DNA of 64,000 nucleotides from Blastococcus sp. CT_GayMR16 (lineage in GTDB: Bacteria > Actinomycetota > Actinomycetes > Mycobacteriales > Geodermatophilaceae): positions 1 through 64,000 of the forward strand of contig NZ_SPQK01000015.1 in the NCBI RefSeq assembly GCF_004570875.1. Reading direction: 5' to 3'. Under the pieces are notes generated by a model that had not been told where the DNA came from, searched no databases, and saw nothing but the letters and a program-made list of their open reading frames with translations. This document shows, one piece after another, positions 1 to 8,649 of this stretch. How positions within the stretch are numbered: position 1 is the first letter of the stretch; the number at the start of each line of letters is the position of its first letter. A program made the translations under genes and the position numbers.

Positions 1-125
1 CCGCCAAGTCCGGCGGCTCCGGCCGCGCGTCCGGTCCGGCGCGCACCCGCGCCGAGCTCGCGGCCCGCGCGGGCGGTTCCTCGGCCGCCTCCTTCAGCGC
101 CCGCTCGCGCCGCGGCGGTCGCTGA
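1..125 (+). CDS. C-terminal tail of a gene cut by the window edge
   Basis: An open frame enters from the left edge and ends at TGA 123-125. The visible 40 residues are a low-complexity Gly/Ser/Arg/Ala tail ending SRRGGR. Such basic, glycine-rich tails occur at the ends of actinobacterial DEAD-box RNA helicases and some other nucleic-acid-binding proteins, but no catalytic domain is in view, so the identity is open. Codon third positions are almost all G or C, as in a real gene of this genome. Confidence 0.5.
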   Translation, partial: AKSGGSGRASGPARTRAELAARAGGSSAASFSARSRRGGR

Positions 126-278
126 CTTCGCGAGTGTCGATTTGTCGTCATCTCAGCGGCCTTGAGACGACGACAAGCCGACAGTCGAGCTCGGCGGGCA
201 ATTGCTGACGAAGAAAACTGCGCAGTGTCGGAAGAGCAGCTCTTCCGAGTCAATTGGGTTCAGGGCACAGTGCCGCGC

Positions 279-772
279 ATGTCCGCCGGAGATCTAGCCA
301 CGTGGTTCACGGGCGCACTTACGACCGTTGGTTTGGTATTTGCCGGCTACCAGGTGCTGCTCCTTCGGCGTCAGCACGACCGAGAGCGCGAAGTAGAGAT
401 CCGCGGCGTCGCGGTCGCATGGCGAACCCTGGACGCGCCCCCGCCCAAGGCCAGCCGGACGGCACTTCCGACGCCACGTACGAGATCACGGCCTACAACC
501 CAGGAAGGCTTCCCGTTCGGGATGTCGACGTGCTGCTGACCTTCCCCCTAGATGTGCAGCGAGTACGGCACGAAACCAGCGTCGGTCCGGTCACGCGCTC
601 CTTGAAGGTCGACACTCCTGTTATCGCAGGCGGCCAAGAGCGGACATGGCACCGGCGTCTCCGTGTGCAGTTCGAGGAGCACTCGAAGCTGCACGGCATC
701 CAAGCGACCATCAAGTTTCTTGGGCCCGATGATCGCGTACGGGAAAACCACTGGGGCCGGAGCGACGCCTAA
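279..772 (+). pseudogene. Frameshifted membrane-anchored protein of unknown function
   Basis: Two overlapping frames read as one protein. The first frame (ATG 279, in-frame GTG 270, or ATG 162) gives MSAGDLATWF, then one hydrophobic segment and a basic stretch LLLRRQHDRERE, up to about base 440. The second frame then continues with a soluble beta-rich domain (TYEITAYNPGRLPVRDV) to TAA 770-772. The frames differ by -1, and the switch falls at the five-C run 438-442. The region is visibly poorer in GC than its neighbours, which suggests recent acquisition. A single-base sequencing error in the homopolymer is the main alternative to genuine decay. Function unknown; the plan (one N-terminal membrane segment plus a cytoplasmic domain) is all that can be said. 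Confidence 0.6.
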
Positions 773-857
773 GAGCCGCTGGCTCAACGCAAATCCCAGG
801 GACCCGAGGACTGGGGCGTGCGGTTGGCGAACACTCCCGGAGTCCCATTCCCGGGGG

Positions 858-1865
858 TCAGTTGCCGCTGGCGAAGGCGGCGTCGAACGATGCTGCGGGC
901 GGGTCGAACGCCAGCCTGCGAACGAACGCGAGCGCCTCGGGCGCGCCGACCAGGCGGTCCATGCCGGCGTCCTCCCACTCCACCGAGATCGGCCCGTCGT
1001 AGCCGATGGTGTTCAGCATCCGGAAGCAGGCCTCCCACGGCACGTCACCGTGGCCGGTGGAGACGAAGTCCCAGCCGCGCCGCGGGTCGGCCCACGGCAG
1101 GTGCGAGCCCATCCGGCCGTTGCGGCCGTTGCCCACCTGCTTCTTCGCGTCCTTGCAGTCGACGTGGTAGATCCGGTCCTTGAAGTCCCAGATGAACGAG
1201 ACCGGGTCCAGGTCCTGCCACACGAAGTGGCTGGGATCCCAGTTCAGGCCGAACGCCTCCCGGTGCCCGATGGCCTCCATCGTGCGCACCGTCGTCCAGT
1301 AGTCGTAGGCGATCTCCGACGGGTGCACCTCGTGCGCGAACCGGACGCCGACCTCGTCGAACACGTCGAGGATCGGGTTCCAGCGGTTCGCGAAGTCGGC
1401 GTAACCGTCCTCGATCATCGACTCGGGCACGGGCGGGAACATCGCCACGGTCTTCCAGATCTTGCTGCCGGTGAACCCGACGACGACGTCGACGCCCAGC
1501 TTGGCCGCCGCCCGCGCGGTCAGCTTCATCTCCTCGGCCGCGCGCTGCCGCACGCCCTCGGGGTCGCCGTCACCCCAGACCCGTGGGTGCACGATGCCGC
1601 GGTGCCGCTCGTCGATCGGGTCGTCGCAGACGGCCTGGCCGTTGAGGTGGTTGCTGATCGCGAAGACCGACAGGTTGTGCCGCTTGAGCAGCTCGAGCCG
1701 CTCCTGCACGTAGTCGTCGTCGGTCGCGGCGCGCTCGACGTCGAGGTGGTCGCCCCAGCAGGCGATCTCCAGGCCGTCGTACCCCCAGCCGGAGGCCAGC
1801 CGGCACATCTCCTCGAACGGCAGGTCGGCCCACTGGCCGGTGAACAGGGTGACGGGACGGGGCAT
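858..1865 (-). CDS. Sugar phosphate isomerase/epimerase (TIM barrel)
   Basis: A 335-residue protein of the AP-endonuclease-2-like TIM-barrel family, which isomerises or epimerises sugars and inositol derivatives at a metal centre. Visible family landmarks are [16 protein letters not shown] near the N-terminus, [14 protein letters not shown] and [11 protein letters not shown] in the middle, and HVDCKDAK and [10 protein letters not shown] later; the Glu, Asp and His residues in these are the expected metal and catalytic ligands. It is the last gene of the minus-strand sugar operon, 9 bp behind the Gfo/Idh gene, so the two probably act in sequence on the imported sugar. The substrate cannot be named from sequence alone. 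Confidence 0.88.
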   Translation of the reverse strand: MPRPVTLFTGQWADLPFEEMCRLASGWGYDGLEIACWGDHLDVERAATDDDYVQERLELLKRHNLSVFAISNHLNGQAVCDDPIDERHRGIVHPRVWGDGDPEGVRQRAAEEMKLTARAAAKLGVDVVVGFTGSKIWKTVAMFPPVPESMIEDGYADFANRWNPILDVFDEVGVRFAHEVHPSEIAYDYWTTVRTMEAIGHREAFGLNWDPSHFVWQDLDPVSFIWDFKDRIYHVDCKDAKKQVGNGRNGRMGSHLPWADPRRGWDFVSTGHGDVPWEACFRMLNTIGYDGPISVEWEDAGMDRLVGAPEALAFVRRLAFDPPAASFDAAFASGN

Positions 1866-1874
1866 CGATGCTCC

Positions 1875-3050
1875 TCAGATCTCGGTGAAGGCGGAGTTGT
1901 TCGCGGCGCTGCGCTCGACCGCGTCGAGCACCCGTTGCACCTGCAGGCCGTCGGCGAACGACGGCAGCGGGTCCTCCCCCGCGGCGATGGCGTTCACCAG
2001 GTCGACCACCTGGTGGGTGAAGCCGTGCTCGTAGCCCAGCCCGTGGCCCGGCGGCCACCAGGCGGCGACGTAGGGGTGCTCGGGCTCGGTGACGATGATG
2101 CGACGGAACCCGGCGACCTCGGCGGACTCGGTGCCGTCGAAGAACTGCAGGACGTTCATGTCCTCGAAGTCGAACGCCAGGCTCCCGGCCGAGCCGTTGA
2201 TCTCGATCCGGATCGCGTTCTTCCGCCCGAGCGCGAAGCGGGTCGCCTCGAAGCTGGCCACCGCCCCGCCGGTGAACCGGCCCAGGAAGATCGCGGCGTC
2301 GTCCACGGTGACCTCGCCCATCTCCGTGCCGCCGACCCCGCCGAGCTTGCCGGTGGAGGCGGGCAGCGGCCGCTTGCTGACGAAGGTCTCCAGCAATCCG
2401 CTGACCCCGGTCAGGGTCTGGCCGGTGATGAACTGGGTCAGATCTACGATGTGCGCGCCGATGTCGCCGAGCGCACCGGACCCCGCCTTGTCCTTCTCCA
2501 GCCGCCACGACATGGGTGCGGCCGGGTCGGCGATCCAGTCCTGCAGGTACTGGGCGCGCACGTGCCGGATGTCGCCGAGGCGTCCCTCGGCGACGAGCTG
2601 CCGGGCCAGGGCGATGGCCGGCACCCGGCGGTAGGTGAAGCCGACCATCGACCGCACGCCCTTGGCCGCGGCACGGGCTGCGGCCTCGGCCATCGCCTCG
2701 GCCTCGGCGACGGTGTTGGCCAGCGGCTTCTCGCACAGCACGTGCTTGCCGGCCTCGAGCGCGGCGATCGCGATCTCGGCGTGGGTGTCCCCGGGTGTGC
2801 AGACGTCGACCAGGTCGACGTCGTCGCGCTCGATGACCCGGCGCCAGTCGGTCTCGGTGGACGACCAGCCCAGGCGACCGGCGGCGTCGGCGACCGCCGC
2901 CGCGTTGCGGCCGGCGAGCACGGTCAGCGCGGGTTGCAGCGGGAGGTCGAAGAAGTGGGGGGCGGTGCGCCAGGCCTGGGAGTGCGCGGCGCCCATGAAC
3001 GCGTAGCCGATGAGGCCGATCCCGAGGGGGGGCCGGTCGGGGGATGTCAT
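1875..3050 (-). CDS. Gfo/Idh/MocA family NAD(P)-dependent dehydrogenase
   Basis: A 391-residue oxidoreductase. The N-terminal Rossmann fold begins GIGLIGYAFMGAAHSQAW, a glycine-rich dinucleotide motif, and is followed by VCEKPLANT, the EKP motif typical of this family (the lysine takes part in catalysis). The C-terminal half is the usual alpha/beta domain. Members oxidise inositols, sugars or sugar-like ketoses. It lies between the binding-protein gene and the isomerase gene on the same strand. A strong hairpin separates it from the binding-protein gene, so it may be expressed at a lower level than the transporter. Confidence 0.88.
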   Translation of the reverse strand: MTSPDRPPLGIGLIGYAFMGAAHSQAWRTAPHFFDLPLQPALTVLAGRNAAAVADAAGRLGWSSTETDWRRVIERDDVDLVDVCTPGDTHAEIAIAALEAGKHVLCEKPLANTVAEAEAMAEAAARAAAKGVRSMVGFTYRRVPAIALARQLVAEGRLGDIRHVRAQYLQDWIADPAAPMSWRLEKDKAGSGALGDIGAHIVDLTQFITGQTLTGVSGLLETFVSKRPLPASTGKLGGVGGTEMGEVTVDDAAIFLGRFTGGAVASFEATRFALGRKNAIRIEINGSAGSLAFDFEDMNVLQFFDGTESAEVAGFRRIIVTEPEHPYVAAWWPPGHGLGYEHGFTHQVVDLVNAIAAGEDPLPSFADGLQVQRVLDAVERSAANNSAFTEI

Positions 3051-3070
3051 GTGAGCTCCCGGTGTGGAGC

Positions 3071-3111
3071 GGAGCCGCCGGGTGGCGAATGGTGCGCCAC
3101 CCGGCGACTCC
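3071..3111 (-). terminator. Hairpin between binding-protein and dehydrogenase genes
   Basis: Perfect 12-bp arms (3076-3087 and 3095-3106) around a 7-nt loop, extended by a GGAG/CTCC pair outside them. There is no U tract, which is usual for actinobacterial hairpins. It lies just after the stop of the binding-protein gene and probably works as a partial terminator or as a 3'-end stabiliser of the transporter mRNA. Confidence 0.6.
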
Positions 3112-3118
3112 GTGTCGG

Positions 3119-4174
3119 TCAGGACTCGAACGCGTTGTCGATGAACTGGTCGACGTTGTCGGACGTGACGACCGGGGCGTCGAGCACGATCCGCCGCGGA
3201 ACACCCTGCGAGCTCAGGTCGGAGATGTTCTTCCCCTGGGCGACGAGCCGGGCGAGCTTGATGCCGTCGGCCGCCTGCGTGTGCGGGTAGATGACCGTCG
3301 CCTCGAGGACCGAGTCACCCGACTCGATCGCGCGCATGGCGTTGGCCGATCCCGCGCCACCGACCATGAAGAACTCGTCGCGGCCGGCCCCCTCGATGGC
3401 GGCCAGGACGCCGACGCCCTGGTCGTCGTCGTGGTTCCACAGTGCGTCGATCTGCGGCGCGGCCTGGAGCAGGTTGGACGCCGCCTCCTCACCGCCCTCG
3501 ACGGTGAAGTCGGCCGCGACGCGGTTGCTCACGTCGAGGCCGCACTCGGACAGCGCGTCGGCGAAGCCCTGGCTCCGGTCCTGGGTGAGGGGCAGCGAGT
3601 CGATGCCGGCGATCTCGGCGACGACGGCGTCGCTCTGGCCCTCGAGGCGCGAGCAGATGTACGCGCCGGCCGAGACGCCCATGCCGTAGTTGTCGCCCAG
3701 GATCGTGGCACGTGAGGCGGCCGGGTCGTCGAACTCGCGGTCGACGTTGATGACCGGGATGCCGGCCTCCATCGCCTGGACGGCGACCGGGGTCAGGGCC
3801 GCACCGTCGAAGGGCAGCAGCACGATGGCGTCGACCCCGTCGTTGATGAAGGTCTCGACCTGGCTGATCTGCGTGCTGACGTCGTTGGTGCCCTCGGCGA
3901 CCCGGAGCTCCACGTCGTCGTAGTTCTCGGCCTCGTTGCGGGCGGCCTCGGTGATGCCGGCGATCCACCCGTGGTCGGCGGCCGGCGCCGAGAAGCCGAT
4001 GACGACGGTGTCGCCGGACTCGTCGTTGTCGCTGGCGGCGTTGTTCCCGCCACCGTCGCTGCCGGAGCTCTCCGGCTCGTTGCTGGTACAGCCGGCGATC
4101 AGCGCACCGGCGCCGATCAGTGCGATCGCGGTCGACGTCAGGCGACGGTATCCGCGCTGCCTCGTTGCAGACAT
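3119..4174 (-). CDS. Sugar ABC transporter substrate-binding lipoprotein
   Basis: A 351-residue ribose/galactose-type periplasmic binding protein (type 1 fold). The start chosen, ATG 4174 (MSATRQRGYRR), has GGAGAG at good spacing; a longer upstream frame is not needed. A signal peptide ends in the lipobox LIAGC, so the mature protein should be lipid-anchored outside the membrane. Family features include VVIGFSAPAADHGW, then DGVDAIVLLPFDGAALTP and GIPVINVDREFDDP. It delivers the sugar to the permease and ATPase encoded just upstream. Placing the binding protein third, after ATPase and permease, is less usual than binding protein first. Confidence 0.92.
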   Translation of the reverse strand: MSATRQRGYRRLTSTAIALIGAGALIAGCTSNEPESSGSDGGGNNAASDNDESGDTVVIGFSAPAADHGWIAGITEAARNEAENYDDVELRVAEGTNDVSTQISQVETFINDGVDAIVLLPFDGAALTPVAVQAMEAGIPVINVDREFDDPAASRATILGDNYGMGVSAGAYICSRLEGQSDAVVAEIAGIDSLPLTQDRSQGFADALSECGLDVSNRVAADFTVEGGEEAASNLLQAAPQIDALWNHDDDQGVGVLAAIEGAGRDEFFMVGGAGSANAMRAIESGDSVLEATVIYPHTQAADGIKLARLVAQGKNISDLSSQGVPRRIVLDAPVVTSDNVDQFIDNAFES

Positions 4175-4270
4175 GTTCTCTCCTTCGGAGTAACGCCTGG
4201 CTCCGTCGCCAGGAGTGCAGGTGGTGCGGTGGTGGGACAGCCGGGGAGCCGGGAGGCCCACCGGGTGGTG

Positions 4271-4311
4271 CTGACCCGCGTGCGGCGGAACGGCCACCGC
4301 ACGCGGGTCAG
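4271..4311 (-). terminator. Hairpin overlapping the permease stop codon
   Basis: Perfect 15-bp arms (4271-4285 and 4297-4311) with an 11-nt loop. The arm nearest the permease includes its TGA (4308-4310). It lies between the permease and binding-protein genes of one operon, so complete termination would be counterproductive. Attenuation, or a processing or stability element that uncouples expression of the binding protein from the membrane parts, is more likely. Confidence 0.55.
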
Positions 4312-5471
4312 GTCGGGAGGTCGCCGGAGCCGCCGGGACGGGCGCCCGCCGGGGCGCCGGGGGTGGCGCTGCCGCCACCGGACGGCCCACCCGGGCCGCC
4401 TGGTGCGGAGCCTGAGCCGCCGACGAGTGATTTCGTGTTCCGTACGCGGCCCTCGCCGGTGGCCAGCCGCATCTGCAGCAGGACGGCGAGGACGATGATC
4501 ACGCCCTTGGCGACCGCCTGCGCGGAGCTGGACAGGTTGTTCAGCGTGAAGACGTTGTTCAGCGTGGTGAAGATCAGCACGCCGACGACGGTGCCGACGA
4601 TCGTGCCGCGACCACCGAGGAGCAACGTCCCGCCGATGACGACGGCGGCGATGGCGTCCAGTTCGTAGAGCGTGCCGTGGGTCGAGCTGCCGGTCGTCGT
4701 CCGGGCCATGAGCATCACCGCGGCGATGCCACAGGCCACGCCGGAGAGGACGTAGAGCTTCACGGTGTGCCGCTGCACCCGGATACCGGCCAGTCGCGCG
4801 GCCTCGGCGTTGCCGCCGACGGCGAAGGTGCGCCGGCCGAACGTCGTCCGGTTGAGCAGCACCCAGCCGGCGACCGCGACGAGGGCGAAGATGATCACCA
4901 GCGTGGGGATGCCGAGCACGTCACCGGCGAAGAAGTCGAGGAACTCCCGGTCCTGGACGATCTGGGTCCGCCGGTTGGAGATGATCTCCGCGAGTCCGCG
5001 GGCCGCGGCGAGCATCGCCAGGGTGGCGATGAACGCGACGAGCTTGCCGTAGGCGATGACCACCCCGTTGATCAGGCCGGCGCCCGCGCCCACCAGCAGC
5101 GCGGTGACCACCATGACGATCCAGTGGGTGTCCTCGGCGATCTGCTGGGTCGCCAGCGTGGTCGCCCAGACCGACGACAGCGCCACCAGGGCGCCGACCG
5201 AGAGGTCGATCCCGCCGCCGATGATCACGAACGTCATGCCGATGCTGACCACGCCGATGACCGAGGCCAGCCGCAGGATCGTCAGCACGTTGTCGATGTC
5301 GGCGAAGCGGTCGCCCGCGGTGATCACCCCGACGATGCAGAGGATCGCCAGCGCGATCACCAGGCCGAGGTTGCGGCCCACCGGCCCGGCCATCAGGCCG
5401 ACCTTGCCGCCGTTGCCACCGCTCGTGGGTGCGGGAACGGTGTCCCTCGTCGTCGTCGCGCCCTCGCTCAT
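4308..5471 (-). CDS. Sugar ABC transporter permease (RbsC-like)
   Basis: A 387-residue multi-spanning permease of the ribose/xylose/inositol uptake family. About ten hydrophobic segments are visible. The family region reads VVSIGMTFVIIGGGIDLSVG early on, and AVGGNAEAARLAGIRV forms the cytoplasmic loop that contacts the ATPase. The N-terminus is an extra hydrophilic stretch of about 25 residues and the C-terminus is a Gly/Pro/Ser-rich tail of roughly 45 residues, longer than in classical RbsC. The start overlaps the ATPase stop by 4 nt (ATGA), so the two are translationally coupled. Confidence 0.92.
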   Translation of the reverse strand: MSEGATTTRDTVPAPTSGGNGGKVGLMAGPVGRNLGLVIALAILCIVGVITAGDRFADIDNVLTILRLASVIGVVSIGMTFVIIGGGIDLSVGALVALSSVWATTLATQQIAEDTHWIVMVVTALLVGAGAGLINGVVIAYGKLVAFIATLAMLAAARGLAEIISNRRTQIVQDREFLDFFAGDVLGIPTLVIIFALVAVAGWVLLNRTTFGRRTFAVGGNAEAARLAGIRVQRHTVKLYVLSGVACGIAAVMLMARTTTGSSTHGTLYELDAIAAVVIGGTLLLGGRGTIVGTVVGVLIFTTLNNVFTLNNLSSSAQAVAKGVIIVLAVLLQMRLATGEGRVRNTKSLVGGSGSAPGGPGGPSGGGSATPGAPAGARPGGSGDLPT

Positions 5472-7021
5472 GCCACGTCCCCTTCGGACTGGGTTCCCAC
5501 CGGTCCGGCCGCGTGGGCGGCCGTTCCCTCCATGACCAGGTCCAGGACCCGGTGCTCGTCGAGTTCGTCGGCCCCGGCCTCGGCGACGACCGCGCCGTCG
5601 GCCACCACGAGCACCCGGTCGGCCAGGCCGAGCACCTCCGGGATCTCGCTCGAGACCACCACCACGGCCACGCCGCGGTCGGCGAGGTCGCGGATCAGCG
5701 CGTAGATCTCCGACCGGGCGCCGACGTCGACACCACGGGTTGGCTCGTCCAGCAGCAGCACCTTGCAGTCGCGTAGCAGCCAGCGGGCCAGCACGACCTT
5801 CTGCTGGTTGCCGCCCGACAGGGTGCGCACGATCCGCGTCACGTCAGCGGGCCGCACGTCCAGCGACTCGGTCTGCGCGCGGGCCGCCGCCTTCTCGGCA
5901 CCGCCGGACAGGAAGCCGCCGCGGGCGAACCGGCCCAGGCTGGAGATCGTGATGTTGCGGTAGACGGAGTCGTCGAGCAGCAGCGCCTGGCTCTTGCGCT
6001 CCTCGGGTGCGAGGCCGATCCCGGCGGCGACCACGGCCCCGACGTCGCCGGACCGTAGTCGGCGGCCGGCCAGGTGGACGGTCCCCGCGGTCGCCTTCCG
6101 GGCGCCGTAGATCGTCTCCAGGATCTCCGAGCGGCCGGAGCCGACCAGCCCGGCCAGGCCGACGACCTCACCCGGCCGGACGGCGAAGGACACGTTGCTG
6201 AACCGCCCGCGCAGGGCCAGCCCCTGGACGTCGAGCAGCGGCGCCTCGTCGGTGTGCGGCCTCGTGCGGCGGGGCGGGAAGACGTACTCGATGGTCCGGC
6301 CGGTCATCAGCGTGATGACCTCGCGCGTCGGGGTGTCCCGCGCCGGCAGCCCGGTCGAGACCGTCCGGCCGTCCTTGAGCACGGTGATCCGGTCGCCGAT
6401 CTGGCGGATCTCCTCGAGTCGGTGGGAGATGTAGACGACGGCGACGTCGTGGGCGGTGAGGTCGCGGATGACACCGAAGAGGCGCTCGACCTCCTCGTTG
6501 TCCAGGACGGCCGAGGGCTCGTCCATGATGATCAGCTTCGCGTCCTGCGACAGGGCGCGGGCGATGCTGACCATCTGCTGCGACGCGGCCGACAGGCCGC
6601 CGACTTCGGCCGTGGAGCGGATCTCCGGGTGCCCCAACCGGCCGAGCAGCTCGGCCGCGGCGCGGTTGGCGGCGGCGGGCCGGGTGAGCCCGAAGCGGGA
6701 GTGCTCCCGGCCCAAGAAGATGTTCTCGGCCACGGTCAGGCCGGCGACAAGGTCCAGCTCCTGGTAGATCGTCGCGATTCCGAGGGTCATCGCCGCCTGC
6801 GGGTCGCCGAGGGAGATCCGCTCGCCCTGCCAGGTGATGTGGCCCTCGTCGGGCTGGTGCGCGCCGGCGAGGACCTTGATCAGCGTCGACTTCCCGGCGC
6901 CGTTCTGGCCGAGCAGGCAGTGCACCTCCCCCGGACGCACGTCGAGGTCGACGCCGTCGAGGGCACGGACGCCGGGGAACTGCTTGACGATGCCCTGCAT
7001 CTCGAGCAGGGGCGCGGTCAC
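5468..7021 (-). CDS. Sugar ABC transporter ATP-binding protein (RbsA-like, two ATPase domains)
   Basis: A 517-residue fused double ATPase powering uptake through the adjoining permease. Domain 1 has Walker A GQNGAGKST near residue 40, a degenerate signature LSAASQQMVSIARAL and Walker B IIMDEPS. Domain 2 has the degenerate P-loop GLVGSGRSE, a good signature LSGGNQQKV and LLLDEPTRGVD. This asymmetric pair is the usual state in RbsA/MglA/XylG proteins. The start is GTG 7021; a 36-codon frame from ATG 7128 ends at TGA 7020-7018, overlapping this start. Confidence 0.93.
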   Translation of the reverse strand: MTAPLLEMQGIVKQFPGVRALDGVDLDVRPGEVHCLLGQNGAGKSTLIKVLAGAHQPDEGHITWQGERISLGDPQAAMTLGIATIYQELDLVAGLTVAENIFLGREHSRFGLTRPAAANRAAAELLGRLGHPEIRSTAEVGGLSAASQQMVSIARALSQDAKLIIMDEPSAVLDNEEVERLFGVIRDLTAHDVAVVYISHRLEEIRQIGDRITVLKDGRTVSTGLPARDTPTREVITLMTGRTIEYVFPPRRTRPHTDEAPLLDVQGLALRGRFSNVSFAVRPGEVVGLAGLVGSGRSEILETIYGARKATAGTVHLAGRRLRSGDVGAVVAAGIGLAPEERKSQALLLDDSVYRNITISSLGRFARGGFLSGGAEKAAARAQTESLDVRPADVTRIVRTLSGGNQQKVVLARWLLRDCKVLLLDEPTRGVDVGARSEIYALIRDLADRGVAVVVVSSEIPEVLGLADRVLVVADGAVVAEAGADELDEHRVLDLVMEGTAAHAAGPVGTQSEGDVA

Positions 7022-7155
7022 GAGGGGTCCCCGGCGGTACGGCCCGCTCGGCCGGTCGCCGCCACGTCATCGGCAGCACCGCGGAGGCACGCTGGTTCGG
7101 TCACGCCATCACCCGGACTTTTGCTCATCGTTGACCATTAGTCTGTAGCGGCGAC

Positions 7156-7185
7156 AACATAAGTCCCCGGCGCGACTGTGGTCAA
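7156..7185 (-). promoter_or_regulatory. Promoter of the sugar transporter operon
   Basis: Read on the minus strand: -35 TTGACC (7185-7180), 18-nt spacer, -10 TATGTT (7161-7156). It faces the ATPase gene and is the best sigma-70-like match in the 311-bp gap between that gene and the ROK repressor gene. Apart from a possible small leader frame, nothing else convincing lies in the gap. Confidence 0.55.
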
Positions 7186-7332
7186 GGTCGCAGCGCGGGG
7201 TTACCGAACCGCAATCACATGGCGGTCCTCCGGACCGCACCGCGGCCACGTGCCGTCCCCCTGGTGCGCGGAGCCGGTCCGTCCTGCCTACGCGGGACCC
7301 TTCGGGCCCCACTCGGCAGGACAGACGCCGCG

Positions 7333-8496
7333 TTACCTCCCGAAGCCCTCGACCGAGTCCTCGTCGAGGAACTCGTCGATCGCCATCAGGGCGGCGCCGA
7401 CCCGGCCGGACATGTCCGGCGCATCGCTGACGGTGATCTCCAGTGCCCGGGCGGCCAGGGGCATGGAGCGGCCGTAGACCGCCTCCCGGATGCCCGCGAG
7501 CAGCGGGGCGCCGGCTGCGGCGACGCCACCGGTCATGACGATGCGGTGCGGGTTGAAGAAGTTCACCAGGGCGGCGAGGACCGTGCCGATGGTCCGGCCG
7601 GCGTTGCGGACCAGCTCCAGCGCCGGTCCGTCGCCCTGCGCCGCCAGCTGGACGACCTCGCGCGTGGTGCTGACCGGCAGCCCCGCCGCCACGGCGTCAC
7701 GGAGCAGCGCGCCACCACCGGCGATCGCCTCGAGGCAGTTCTCGTTGCCGCAGCGGCAGACCACCGTGCGCCCGTCGGGCTGGGCGACGTAGATGTGCCC
7801 GATGTCGCCGGCGCTGCCCTGGGCGCCCCGGTACACGCGTCCGTCGACGATGACGCCGCAGCCGATGCCGGTGCCGACCTTCACGACCATCACGTCCTGG
7901 ATCGACCCGCCGATCCCGATCTCCCCCAGCGCCATCACGTTGACGTCGTTGTCGACGTACACGGGGCACTCGTACCGGCCGAACGCACTGGGGATCGGGT
8001 AGTCGTGCCAGCCCGGCATGATCGGCGGGTGGGACGGCCGCCCCGTCGAGAACTCGACCGGCCCCGGCACCCCGACGCCCACGGCGCGGACGTCGGCCGG
8101 GGTGAGACCCGCCTCGGCGAGCACCTTCTGGGCCAGCCGGTCGACCTCGGCCAGGACGGGGCCGGGCCCGTCGCCGATGTCGATCGGATGCCCGACCGTG
8201 GTGATGATCTGCGCGGAGAGATCGGTGACCGCGACGTCGACGCTGGTCACCCCCAGGTCCACCGCCAGCACGCACCCGGCCCGGCTGTTGAACTGCAGCA
8301 ACGTGGGCGGCCGGCCCCCGGTGCTCCAGCCCCGTCCGCCCTCCTCGAGGAGGTTGGCGGCGATGAGCTGGTCGACCCGTGCGCTCACGGTGTTGCGCGA
8401 CGCACCGGTGAGCGCGACCAGCTCCGCCCGGCTCCGCGCACGGCCCGTCCGCACATGGCGCAGCAGTGCGCCGGCGGAGGCAGTTGAGTGCGCCAC
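7333..8496 (-). CDS. ROK family transcriptional repressor
   Basis: A 387-residue repressor with an N-terminal winged helix (ALTGASRNTVSARVDQLIAANLL) and a ROK sugar-kinase-like domain. The latter shows VLAVDLGVTSVDVAVTD at the phosphate loop, and the zinc motif CRCGNENCLEAI. GTG 8496 is chosen because a CACTAT -10-like element (8508-8503) lies 6 nt in front of it, the pattern of a leaderless transcript; the frame itself runs much further upstream. It sits 311 bp upstream of the sugar transporter operon on the same strand, so it is the likely repressor of that operon, with the imported sugar or its phosphate as inducer. Confidence 0.88.
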   Translation of the reverse strand: MAHSTASAGALLRHVRTGRARSRAELVALTGASRNTVSARVDQLIAANLLEEGGRGWSTGGRPPTLLQFNSRAGCVLAVDLGVTSVDVAVTDLSAQIITTVGHPIDIGDGPGPVLAEVDRLAQKVLAEAGLTPADVRAVGVGVPGPVEFSTGRPSHPPIMPGWHDYPIPSAFGRYECPVYVDNDVNVMALGEIGIGGSIQDVMVVKVGTGIGCGVIVDGRVYRGAQGSAGDIGHIYVAQPDGRTVVCRCGNENCLEAIAGGGALLRDAVAAGLPVSTTREVVQLAAQGDGPALELVRNAGRTIGTVLAALVNFFNPHRIVMTGGVAAAGAPLLAGIREAVYGRSMPLAARALEITVSDAPDMSGRVGAALMAIDEFLDEDSVEGFGR

Positions 8497-8502
8497 GGCG
8501 CC

Positions 8503-8508
8503 ATAGTG
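8503..8508 (-). promoter_or_regulatory. -10 element for leaderless ROK repressor gene
   Basis: Minus-strand CACTAT ends 6 nt before the GTG at 8496, so the transcript would begin at or next to the start codon. No ribosome binding site is visible in front of this GTG. Confidence 0.35.
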
Positions 8509-8649
8509 ACACGCGGGGGCTTCCGGCCCTGGCCGTCCACCTGGTCGGGCGACGACGGTTGGCCCCCGGGCGGGTGGGCACTGACCCGGGCGACCGACAG
8601 TCTGGTTGAGCTCTGGACGAGCCCCCATCCACTCCGAGCGAGGTACCCC

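Noticed and set aside
663-3290. An 875-codon open frame on the plus strand
   Set aside because: Antisense shadow of the isomerase and Gfo/Idh genes, without recognisable motifs.
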